Source: an uncultured Clostridia bacterium
GTDB lineage: Bacteria; Bacillota; Clostridia; TANB77; CAG-508
DNA: 34,562 nucleotides
Assembly: GCA_944387535.1 (NCBI GenBank)
Contig: CALXFI010000008.1
Location: 1-34,562, forward strand
Reading direction: 5' to 3'
Shown one piece after another: positions 1-6,924 of the stretch; within the stretch, counting starts at the first letter, position 1, and each line of letters opens with the position of its first letter. Both the position numbers and the translations under genes were made by a program. The notes below the pieces were generated by a model. It did no database searches and was not told where the DNA came from. It worked only from the letters and a program-made list of their open reading frames with translations.

Positions 1-98
1 GTCTATTTTTTAATGTTTTCCAAAAAAATATTTGAAAAATTTTTTATTTTTCTATTGACATATTACCTACTGTCTTTTATTTTAATTTTCTTTTGTTA

Positions 99-722
99 TT
101 ATAAATCTTCCTTCCAGAATTCCTTGATAATATTTGAAAGTTCGTCCGGATTATTCACATTTACTTCATGCATTGAATTTTCTATAATTTCCAATTCACT
201 ATTTTTTATATGGTCATATAGTAATCTGCTACCTTCCAGATTTGCTTTATCATTTTCTCCACATAAAACCAGTGTCCTACATTCTATTTTTTCTAAATTG
301 CTTTTTATATCTAAACAAGCCATTGAATTTACTAAATCTATAAAAGATTTCTTCTCACACCCCATTTTAGCAAATGCCTTTTTAGGCATAACTTTAAATA
401 TTATATTTTGAAGTTTTAATAAGTTTTTAGGTATATCATAAGGTGTAGCAATTAATATAATGGAATTTATTTTTTGGGGATGTTGTTTTGCATAATCTAT
501 TGCTAATATTCCACCAAGTGAAAGCCCACACAAATTCAACTTTTCTTTTTTATTATTACAATAATTAGAAAAGGCATTATACAAATTTTCATAATTCATT
601 TTCTTTTCTTTTACTAAACCAAACAAATTTGGGCAAGAAACTTTTATATCATTTAAATTACTTATTACCTTATCCCATGCTTTTTCATTTTGTCCTAATC
701 CATGTATCAATATATTTTCCAT
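99..722 (-). CDS. alpha/beta hydrolase
   Basis: Predicted soluble serine hydrolase of 207 aa. The nucleophile elbow GLSLGG puts the catalytic Ser at about residue 68; the Asp in GENDKAN (about 158) and the His in SMHEVN (about 185) complete a triad in the expected order. The N-terminal HGLGQNEKAW has the oxyanion-loop HG motif. It is shorter than many family members (often 250-280 aa), with a reduced cap region near residues 95-140. The ATG at 722 is preceded by AAGGGGAAA. It starts 17 bases after the YbaK-like gene ends, so the two are probably co-transcribed. The substrate cannot be told from sequence; esterase or lipase-type activity is a family inference. Confidence 0.85.
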   Translation of the reverse strand: MENILIHGLGQNEKAWDKVISNLNDIKVSCPNLFGLVKEKKMNYENLYNAFSNYCNNKKEKLNLCGLSLGGILAIDYAKQHPQKINSIILIATPYDIPKNLLKLQNIIFKVMPKKAFAKMGCEKKSFIDLVNSMACLDIKSNLEKIECRTLVLCGENDKANLEGSRLLYDHIKNSELEIIENSMHEVNVNNPDELSNIIKEFWKEDL

Positions 723-739
723 ACTATTTCCCCTTAATT

Positions 740-1207
740 TTAAATAAGCTTACAAACATCTATCCATTTTTCAAATTTAGATGTTTGTTCTAATTCTTCG
801 ATTGTTAATTTAACTGCACTATTTGAACTACCACAAGCAGGATAAATTATCTCAAATCTTTTTAAAGAATTATCTAAGTAAACTGTTACATCTTCTTTTA
901 TTCCAAAAGGGCAAACTCCACCCACACTATGACCTATTAACTTTTCTACATCATTAAAAGGTATCATTTTTGCTTTTTTATGGAATTCTGCTTTATATTT
1001 ACTATTATCTATTTTACAATCTCCTGCAACTACAATTAGAATTGGTTTATCATCTACTAAAAATGATAATGTTTTCGCAATTTCTTCTTCTTTACATCCT
1101 ACTGCCTTTGCCGCTTCTCCTACTGTTGCTGACGATACTGAAAATTCCATTACTTTATTTTCTAATCCATATTCTTTTAAATATTCTTTTGCTCTTTCAA
1201 ATGACAT
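740..1207 (-). CDS. YbaK/EbsC-type aminoacyl-tRNA deacylase
   Basis: A 155-aa protein of the YbaK/ProX/EbsC editing-domain family, which hydrolyses mischarged aminoacyl-tRNA in trans (Cys-tRNA-Pro and similar in characterised members). Family hallmarks visible are the EEIAKTLSFLVDDKPILIV strand-helix near residues 41-60, the invariant-type Lys in the IAKTL segment, GVCPFGI near 97-103 and PACGSSNSAVKLT near 124-136. The ATG at 1207 has AAAGGAGAG upstream. It lies between a membrane-protein gene (about 30 bases upstream) and the hydrolase gene (17 bases downstream), all on the minus strand, consistent with an operon. Which tRNA it edits is not determinable here. Confidence 0.9.
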   Translation of the reverse strand: MSFERAKEYLKEYGLENKVMEFSVSSATVGEAAKAVGCKEEEIAKTLSFLVDDKPILIVVAGDCKIDNSKYKAEFHKKAKMIPFNDVEKLIGHSVGGVCPFGIKEDVTVYLDNSLKRFEIIYPACGSSNSAVKLTIEELEQTSKFEKWIDVCKLI

Positions 1208-1239
1208 CTTTTTTCTCTCCTTTAATTTCTTTTTCTATC

Positions 1240-1761
1240 TTATTCTTTTAGTCTATTACCTTTATATTCATATTCTCTACAAGAATATATATCATATGCA
1301 CTACCATCTTCATATCTAAGTACATATATACTGTCTCCTTCATTTAAATTATCATATTCAGACTCTGTTATATGTACTTTTTCTCCATCTTTTACTTCTA
1401 CATAATAATAAGTTTTAGTCCTTCCAGAAGAATTATAATCCACTTCTTTATATTTATCAATAATTGAATCTTTAGTTAAATACCAATTACTGTTTAATCC
1501 ACTTTCATAAACATTTCTGATATTTAAAATTATAGCAATTACAATCACAAATATTATAATTATAGAAATGATGTAACCATATCCTTTAAATTCTTTTTTA
1601 ATTGCATCATCTTTATTTTCTTTTGACGTTTTTTTCTTGGCTATATAAACCCATACTAATATAAGTAAAACAATTAATAACACTATCAAAGGAAAAAATA
1701 TTGCTATAACTCCTGCATCTCCCATATCTTGTGATAATATTGTATCTGTCAGTTCTTTCAT
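1240..1761 (-). CDS. two-TM membrane protein of unknown function
   Basis: Not recognised as a named family. The 173-aa protein has a short N-terminal segment, a strongly hydrophobic helix near residues 17-40, a basic stretch KKKTSKENK, a second hydrophobic helix near 62-84, and a C-terminal domain (about 95-173) rich in Tyr, Asp and Glu with beta-like alternation. That tail resembles small beta-barrel modules found in membrane proteins such as its DUF3592 neighbour. The ATG at 1761 is preceded by AAAGGAGTAAATT. The stop of a 52-aa gene lies 11 bases upstream, so the two are probably translated from one message. Function unknown. Confidence 0.75.
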   Translation of the reverse strand: MKELTDTILSQDMGDAGVIAIFFPLIVLLIVLLILVWVYIAKKKTSKENKDDAIKKEFKGYGYIISIIIIFVIVIAIILNIRNVYESGLNSNWYLTKDSIIDKYKEVDYNSSGRTKTYYYVEVKDGEKVHITESEYDNLNEGDSIYVLRYEDGSAYDIYSCREYEYKGNRLKE

Positions 1762-1772
1762 AATTTACTCCT

Positions 1773-1931
1773 TTATTTTCCCTTAAAAACTAGTATTGCT
1801 TTTGCAGTTCCAGTAACTGACATAGTTACTAATTCATAACCTTCACTTAACATCTCGTTTGATTTTTCTTCTATCTTTTTTGCCATACCCTCTGCCTTTG
1901 GAGAATATTCAATAACTTCTGTTTTATACAT
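1773..1931 (-). CDS. 52-aa small protein
   Basis: A short open frame between two membrane-protein genes. It begins MYKTEVIEYSPKAEGMAKK and ends KAILVFKGK. It looks like one helix (about residues 12-30, rich in Lys and Glu) followed by beta strands (YELVTMSVT, AKAILVF), the layout of small DUF4177-like proteins. Support comes from a strong GGAGGTGG ribosome binding site 4-12 bases before the ATG and tight packing: 17 bases from the DUF3592 gene upstream and 11 bases to the next gene downstream. No signal peptide or membrane helix. The family assignment is tentative. Confidence 0.75.
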   Translation of the reverse strand: MYKTEVIEYSPKAEGMAKKIEEKSNEMLSEGYELVTMSVTGTAKAILVFKGK

Positions 1932-1948
1932 ATTTCCACCTCCTTGCT

Positions 1949-2626
1949 TTAAGTTAAATCTATAACATCTTCATTTAAAATATCTACATCTACAAAATAT
2001 TCTTTTTTATTATTAGGATCTATATATACTGGAAATGTTCTTATCTTTTTTTCTTCAATCAACATTTCTGGATTAAAATATATATTTTTACTTTTAAGTA
2101 AGTATTTTTTTCCATCTTCTGGATTATTCCATTCCACAATAATATTGTATGGACATCTTCCATTTACTCTAACATTTCTATTTATAATACTTTCTGAATA
2201 AGTTGCATACACAAGTTCACCATTTTCTCTTAAGTTTTTTTCTTTCTTTTTCTTGTGTGACAAAACAGCTAAACCTATCACACCTATTAAAAGAAATATA
2301 CTTCCTATTCCAGGTAAAATTAGAAATAACAAATCTAATGATTTTGACCCTATTTTATTTACATCATCTTTATCATAATAAATCTCAATTTCATCTCCTA
2401 CATGGAAACTAGAAGAATATCCACTAAAGCTAGATTCATGCTCTTCACCATCTACATTATAAGATACGGTTGTTCCACTGCCTATATCTGTAATTACTCC
2501 TACTACATCTACCTTATTTTTATAATTACATACACTAAAAAATACAATCAAACCTATTATAACGATTATTGCTCCCATAGTAGTAAATGTCCCCCAAAGA
2601 AACTTTAAAGCCCTATCACTTTTCAT
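1949..2626 (-). CDS. DUF3592-domain membrane protein
   Basis: A 225-aa protein with a hydrophobic helix at about residues 15-33, an extracytoplasmic DUF3592-like segment (about 38-95: VVGVITDIGSGTTVSYNVDG, then HVGDEIEIYYDKDDVNKIG), a second helix at about 97-123, a basic KKKKEK stop-transfer, and a C-terminal cytoplasmic beta-rich domain (NIIVEWNNPEDGKKYLLKSKN). DUF3592 proteins are widespread in bacteria and uncharacterised. The ATG at 2626 follows GGAAGGCAAAACAAG. It is the first of five closely packed minus-strand genes (DUF3592, 52-aa protein, two-TM protein, YbaK, hydrolase). It starts only 24 bases after the stop of the PHP remnant. Confidence 0.85.
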   Translation of the reverse strand: MKSDRALKFLWGTFTTMGAIIVIIGLIVFFSVCNYKNKVDVVGVITDIGSGTTVSYNVDGEEHESSFSGYSSSFHVGDEIEIYYDKDDVNKIGSKSLDLLFLILPGIGSIFLLIGVIGLAVLSHKKKKEKNLRENGELVYATYSESIINRNVRVNGRCPYNIIVEWNNPEDGKKYLLKSKNIYFNPEMLIEEKKIRTFPVYIDPNNKKEYFVDVDILNEDVIDLT

Positions 2627-2650
2627 CTTGTTTTGCCTTCCTTTCCTATT

Positions 2651-3256
2651 TTATAAACTTATATTTTTAATAATTTTTTCTATAACTTCATTTTCTAGTT
2701 TAAAATCTGTATTTGTAAAACCAATTTCTTTATATACTCCTTCTTTTCTGTGGAAATCTGTCCCAACTGTTACAAACAAATCATTTTCTTTTGCAAACTT
2801 ATTCCACTTGTCTGTTTCATCAATTATTTTTCCATTTGTATCTACAAACAAATAATTTGCTTCTATTCCATCTGGTTTCATTTCTCTTACTAATTTTAAT
2901 ATATCTTCATCTGTAAAATTGTCTTGATAAACATATGCTACAGGATGAGCAAGTACTACTTTTCCTCCTGCTTTTCTAATAACTCCAGCTACTTCCTTTG
3001 GCGTAGGCGTTCTTTTTTCTACATATGCTATGCAGTCTTCATTCATAATAGCCTCTATAAATTCACCTTTATTGGGAATATGTCCAAAATCTAACATTAA
3101 CTTTTCATTATTTTTTTCATTTTTCACAATATCCAATGCAATATGAGCTTTAGTTACTGAATCTATTTCATCTAATTTTTCTACATTTACTAAATACCCT
3201 AATTCATTTAACTTTTTGGCTACATTGTGTAAATATTCATGTCTTGAATTTTTAAT
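2651..3256 (-). pseudogene. PHP-domain phosphoesterase, 5' truncated by IS605-type element
   Basis: The C-terminal part of a PHP-domain phosphoesterase of the TrpH/YciV kind (nucleoside bisphosphate phosphatase-like). An open frame runs from the transposon end at about 3256 to the stop, about 200 codons; an ATG-less start could only be the TTG at 3136. Upstream of that TTG the same frame still encodes family-like sequence (HEYLHNVAKKLNELGYLVNV, then VTKAHIA). Retained features are KRTPTPKEVAGVIRKAGGKVVLAHP, with a metal-binding HP, and VGTDFH near the end. The N-terminal HxH metal site and the rest of the first 80 or so residues are absent and are not found on the far side of the element, so the gene is probably non-functional. 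Confidence 0.8.
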
Positions 3257-3420
3257 GTGAACTACCCATTGTCTAAAGCCAATGGGCTTCCTGCTTCATA
3301 GACCTCGTAACCTACTATCTCCACAGGCGTTAATTCGGGCAGTCCCTGCCCTATATTTTTTCTCTATGCTATTTTTCTTAATCCTTCCATTAGGATATTT
3401 GTCGCAGCATTTATATCCCT
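3257..3420 (-). ncRNA. probable omega/re RNA of TnpB
   Basis: In IS605 elements the right end and the last part of tnpB are transcribed into the guide RNA of TnpB. Here the region between the tnpB stop (3364) and the right tip (3257) contains a GGGCAGGGACTGCCC stem-loop (minus strand; about 3338-3352) and the terminal hairpin CCCATTG/CAATGGG. The guide would be the flanking DNA just past 3257, which is PHP-gene sequence. This is inferred from family knowledge and from the stem-loops; the 5' limit is a guess. Confidence 0.5.
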
Positions 3421-4467
3421 GTCATGTTTTGTTTTGCATTTAGGACATGTCCATTCTCTGACTGACAAATCTTTTGTTTCTACATTCTGATATCCACAAA
3501 CAGAACATAACTGGCTACTAGCATAGAATGTATCTATTTTGATATACTCCCTTCCATTCCATTTAGCCTTATATTCTAATTGCCTTGTAAGCTCATACCA
3601 TGATGCATCTATTATTGATTTTGCTAGATGATGATTTTTTACCATATTCTTTATCTGTAAATTTTCTGTAACTATCACTTGGTTTTCGCTGATAATCTTA
3701 TTAGAAACTTTGTGCAGATAATCTTTTCTAATGTTACTTATTTTCTCATGGCATATTGCTATTTCTTTTTTCTTCTTTTGGTAATTTTTACTATCTTTTT
3801 CCTTATGTGCTAACTGTCTTTGTTTCCTTGCAAGTTTCTTCTCGTATTTCTTTATTGTCTTTGGATTTTCATACTTTTTTCCTTCTGATGTAATACATAA
3901 ATCCTTTATTCCTAAATCTAGTCCTATATTTTGTTTTGTATGTGGTATTTCTTCATGCTCTGTTTCTACTAGTATTGACACATAGTATTTCCCACTTGGA
4001 ACTTGCGATACTGTTGCTGATTTTATCTGTCCATTAAATTTTCTGTGTAATTTTGATTTTACTTTCTTTAATTTTGGTAGTTTTATTTTTCCACCCTCAT
4101 AATCTACTGATATATTTCCATTTGTATAATTGGTAGTATATGATTTATGGTTATCATGCTTACTTTTAAATTTTGGATACCCTGCATTTTCTTTAAAAAA
4201 TTTCTGATAAGCAGTATCCATATTATATATTGCATTAGTCAGAGCAAACTTATCCACATCCTTTAGCCATTCGTATTCTTTCTTTAATTTTCTGTTACAA
4301 TAATTGTTACAGTCTATTTTACTGACAGATTTTTTCTCTTTCTCATAACTTTCTTTTCGATATGATAATGTTTGATTATAAACAAAACGTGAGCAGCCGA
4401 ATGTTTTGGCTATCTGTTCTTTCTGCTCGTTATTTGGATATATCCTATATTTATATACTTTTAACAT
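3364..4467 (-). CDS. tnpB: TnpB RNA-guided endonuclease
   Basis: IS605-family TnpB, 367 aa from the ATG at 4467 ([12 protein letters not shown], the usual family start; the frame is open 15 bases further to a GTG). Order: N-terminal OrfB_IS605 helix-turn-helix region, beta domain with [11 protein letters not shown], RuvC-I Asp in GLDLGIKDL (about residue 187), RuvC-II Glu in [11 protein letters not shown] (about 270), zinc finger with CSVC and CPKC pairs (about 325-345), RuvC-III Asp in DRDINAATN. All three RuvC acidic residues and four Cys are present, so it should be active. It lies 21 bases downstream of tnpA. Family members cleave DNA matching the guide encoded at the element's right end. 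Confidence 0.93.
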   Translation of the reverse strand: MLKVYKYRIYPNNEQKEQIAKTFGCSRFVYNQTLSYRKESYEKEKKSVSKIDCNNYCNRKLKKEYEWLKDVDKFALTNAIYNMDTAYQKFFKENAGYPKFKSKHDNHKSYTTNYTNGNISVDYEGGKIKLPKLKKVKSKLHRKFNGQIKSATVSQVPSGKYYVSILVETEHEEIPHTKQNIGLDLGIKDLCITSEGKKYENPKTIKKYEKKLARKQRQLAHKEKDSKNYQKKKKEIAICHEKISNIRKDYLHKVSNKIISENQVIVTENLQIKNMVKNHHLAKSIIDASWYELTRQLEYKAKWNGREYIKIDTFYASSQLCSVCGYQNVETKDLSVREWTCPKCKTKHDRDINAATNILMEGLRKIA

Positions 4468-4488
4468 TTCTGCTGTCACCACCTTTTT

Positions 4489-4884
4489 CTAACCTTGATT
4501 TTCTATATATTTTCTTAGCATTTCTTCTGAAACATTTCCTACGCTACATGCAAAATATCCATCTGTCCAAAAAGTCTGTTCTCTCCAGAATTGTTTTTGT
4601 AAATAATTTGGATATTTCTTCCAAATATGATATGTTGTATAACTTTTTATCAGATTTACAATTTTACTAACGGACATCATTGGTTCTGCTTCTATCATAT
4701 AGTGTATATGGTTTTTTTCTGTTTCCATATATCTAATAATAACTTTATGTTTTTTGCATATTTCATAAGAAAACTGTTTTATATCATCCGATATTTGTTT
4801 TGATATAAAAAGCTTTTTTCTATACTTACATACAAAAATAATATGATATTGTAGTAAATATTTTTTCCTGTTTTTTATTTCCAT
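4489..4884 (-). CDS. tnpA: TnpA Y1 transposase (IS200/IS605)
   Basis: HUH/Y1 single-strand transposase, 131 aa from the ATG at 4884 (MEIKNRKKYLLQYHIIFVCKY), which matches where family proteins begin; the frame is open eight codons further. The HUH metal-binding pair is HIH in KNHIHYMIEAEP (about residues 60-62) and the catalytic Tyr is in EEMLRKYIENQG at the C-terminus. Length is in the normal range for the family. No strong ribosome binding site precedes the start, but TATACT in the left end about 20 bases upstream could be a promoter element. It precedes tnpB on the same strand. Confidence 0.92.
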   Translation of the reverse strand: MEIKNRKKYLLQYHIIFVCKYRKKLFISKQISDDIKQFSYEICKKHKVIIRYMETEKNHIHYMIEAEPMMSVSKIVNLIKSYTTYHIWKKYPNYLQKQFWREQTFWTDGYFACSVGNVSEEMLRKYIENQG

Positions 4885-5008
4885 GTATTCATACCGATAG
4901 TATAACATGGAAAATATACTTTTGGCAACCTCGACCCATCGTCTACAGTAGTGACGAATAAAAATTTTTTTATTAGAAAATCAATATTTTTATTGAATAT
5001 TTTTATAT

Positions 5009-6528
5009 ACTTTTTCGCATTTCAGTATTTTCAATACTTTCAAGGCTTTCTCTTTTTATTAAAAAGGCCGCAAAATCCCTATATCACTATATTTTTAAAA
5101 TTTGACTTTTTCAACGTTCTTTTGTATCATTAATATATCATTAATGATTTGTCGAAGCGTATTTGGATTTTGATTTGAATTAGTTCTATGTCTATATCTT
5201 TTTCTGTTAGGTGTGCGTAGAATTTTCGTCGAAATACTTTTACGCTTCCATATTTTTTATTAAACTCTCCACATATATCTGAATGTTCTATTATCTGCAA
5301 TATCAAGTGCGTTATTTGTATTATTGTATATATTACTTTTATTGCTTTTATATCTTTTGAATATACATGTTCCAAATCTATCCCACTTGTTATTTTCTGC
5401 TCTCTAAATCCTTGATTTTCTATGTAATCTCTTATATTATTTTGTATAAATTTTTTCTTGTTATTTCTCGATTTGTAATCCACATCCATTTACTATATTT
5501 CTCTGTTTCCTTATTTTTTGTTATTTGTCTTATTACATTTATTTTCTTCCCTTTGTAATCTATGTTATTTTCCCATAATGTTAATACTATTTTCTCATTG
5601 GTTTCCATTATTTCTCTGTTTCCTGTAGGTAGACTTACTAATGTTAGAAACTCTGTTAGTAGTGTTGGGATTTTTTTGTCTTTCAATACAAATATATATT
5701 CTATATTTTCTTCTTCACATAATTCTATTAATCCTATCGATGGATATAATGAATCCGCTATTATCCTTATTGGTAATCTAGGATAACTTTTTCTAAACTT
5801 TGGTACTAATCTTTTTGATGCGTTTAGTTCACAATCCTGTTTTATCTCTTCTTCACTTTTATTTAATATCTCTTCTTCTGTTTCATTTCCTTTATTTTTA
5901 TCTTCATTTTTTATCATTTCATTCATTATTGATACTGCCATTTTATTTGCTATTAATTTTAATTCTAACATTGACAAATACCATGTCGTTTTTCCGTTCT
6001 TTCGTTTCATATAACCACTCTTCATTTATTTCATATTGTGCTTTTTGAAATCTCACTCCATCTAATACTAAATTATATCTTCCTAATATTTTTGAATCTT
6101 CATATATTTTATTTCTTATCATCTTGTAATTAATTTTGTATTGAAATTCCTCTATATCCTCTTTTTTTATTCTTGAAAATACATTTGTGTATATTTCTGC
6201 ATCTGGTATCTTTTCTATTTTTTCTTTCGTTATCTTACTAATATTCTCTAAATACTTTGTTTCTTCAAATGCTGTTTCTGTAAATCTTTGCGATTTTCCT
6301 TCACTCAAAAACATTAACATTTCTGACATTATCAAATATCTCATTGAGTAATCATGTCTTTTTCTCGGTTCTTTTATTTCATCTATATACTTTAATACTT
6401 CTGGTACATAGTGAAATATTGTTTTTGTGAATACTTCGGTTGTATTTTTAGAAAATTCCCTTTTCACATATACCACCTTCTTTCGTATTTTTTCACTTAT
6501 ATTTTATCATTTATTTGTGCGAAAAAGT
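5009..6528 (-). mobile_element. degenerate DDE insertion sequence
   Basis: A DDE transposase pseudogene bounded by a candidate 11-bp perfect inverted repeat: ACTTTTTCGCA at 5009-5019 and TGCGAAAAAGT at 6518-6528. The left end lies about 50 bases from the IS605-type element. The transposase start is about 50 bases inside the upper repeat and its stop about 120 bases inside the lower one, a typical layout. A clear target duplication is not visible. The family (ISNCY-like) is uncertain. Confidence 0.6.
5130..6476 (-). pseudogene. DDE transposase broken into three frames
   Basis: Three overlapping minus-strand frames (6476 to 5943, 6025 to 5432, 5489 to 5130) together encode one transposase. The DDE residues are split between them: Asp in NLVLDGVRF in the first, Asp in RIIADSLYPS in the second, Glu in DLEHVYSKD in the third. 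The switch between frames 1 and 2 lies near 5990 at the segment shared by LYETKERKN and YMKRKNGK; it is a +1-type change, so it does not fit the usual -1 programmed slippage of IS elements. The second switch lies near 5440-5460. Two independent indels argue for decay. ISNCY-like by general appearance; the family call is tentative. Confidence 0.75.
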
Positions 6529-6537
6529 TATTTTTTT

Positions 6538-6584
6538 CCAAAAAAACATAGCAAATTTTTATTGATTTTACTATGTTTTTTTGG
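6538..6584. other. 14-bp stem hairpin next to the DDE element
   Basis: Perfect inverted arms CCAAAAAAACATAG (6538-6551) and CTATGTTTTTTTGG (6571-6584) around a 19-base loop. It sits just outside the putative upper end of the DDE element, so it could be a bidirectional terminator shielding the element or a remnant of another one. Confidence 0.6.
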
Positions 6585-6595
6585 TTATTCTTTTT

Positions 6596-6650
6596 CATTC
6601 GTTATTACTGCATCGTCTAAAGCCAATGGGATTGCGGTTGCCTTATTTCA
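6596..6650. repeat. solo IS605-like end (left-end type)
   Basis: The reverse complement of 6611-6650 matches 27527-27566 at 37 of 40 positions and contains the same CCCATTGG...TTTAGAC hairpin core as the right end of the IS605-type element at 3257. Its outer part (CAGTAATAACGAAT) resembles the left tip of that element (CAGTAGTGACGAAT). No transposase gene is attached, so it is a solo end or a deletion remnant. Confidence 0.6.
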
Positions 6651-6676
6651 ACAATTACTCTTCCTTTATTCATTTT

Positions 6677-6862
6677 TTATTCATTATATAAAAAGTTCAT
6701 TACTAAATCTATAATTATTTCTTTTTCTCTAGGGTTTGACTCTGCAATTAATAAAGTTAAGGCAGCTAATGTTGCTGCAATTCTTTTATTTCCATCTGCA
6801 AATACATGGTTTTTAACAACCAAATATAATAAATTTACTCCTTTTTCCTCAGCTTTATTAAA
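6677..6862 (-). pseudogene. Fic/DOC-domain (RhuM-like) remnant
   Basis: An open minus-strand frame of 61 codons, bounded upstream by an in-frame TAA and without a start codon. It reads NKAEEKGVNLLYLVVKNH, then VFADGNKRIAA, which is the Fic active-site motif HxFxDGNKR, followed directly by LAALTLLIAESNPREKEIII, the C-terminal segment typical of RhuM/Fic proteins. In intact relatives, from general knowledge, about 30 residues separate these two pieces, so there seems to be an internal deletion as well as loss of the N-terminus. Fic proteins modify targets with AMP or related groups; this copy cannot be functional. Confidence 0.65.
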
Positions 6863-6903
6863 TTAAAAGTCAATTTTTACTTGGAATTTTTTTCATACTA
6901 AAA

Positions 6904-6923
6904 AGATAGGATTTCTCCTATCT
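6904..6923 (-). terminator. intrinsic terminator of the P-type ATPase gene
   Basis: Perfect 8-bp stem AGATAGGA/TCCTATCT with a 4-base loop, followed on the minus strand by TTTTTAG. It lies one base beyond the ATPase stop codon. Confidence 0.85.
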
Positions 6924-6924
6924 T

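Larger units (their letters stand above)
3257..4960 (-). mobile_element. IS200/IS605-family element with tnpA and tnpB
   Basis: A single-strand-transposing element of about 1.7 kb that transcribes tnpA then tnpB on the minus strand. The right end (low coordinates) finishes in GGGTAGTTCAC at 3257 and has a subterminal hairpin CCCATTG-loop-CAATGGG. The left end carries a small imperfect hairpin CGTCtAC-AGTA-GTGACG at 4940-4956. Both ORFs are intact. The right end lies inside a PHP phosphoesterase frame. The exact left tip is not certain; about 4957-4965 is the best estimate. No terminal inverted repeat or target duplication is expected for this family. Confidence 0.85.

Noticed and set aside
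5980..6025. Programmed -1 frameshift in the DDE transposase (A-rich slippery run)
   Set aside because: The frame change is +1-type, the heptamer is imperfect, and a second frame change occurs further on, so decay explains it better.
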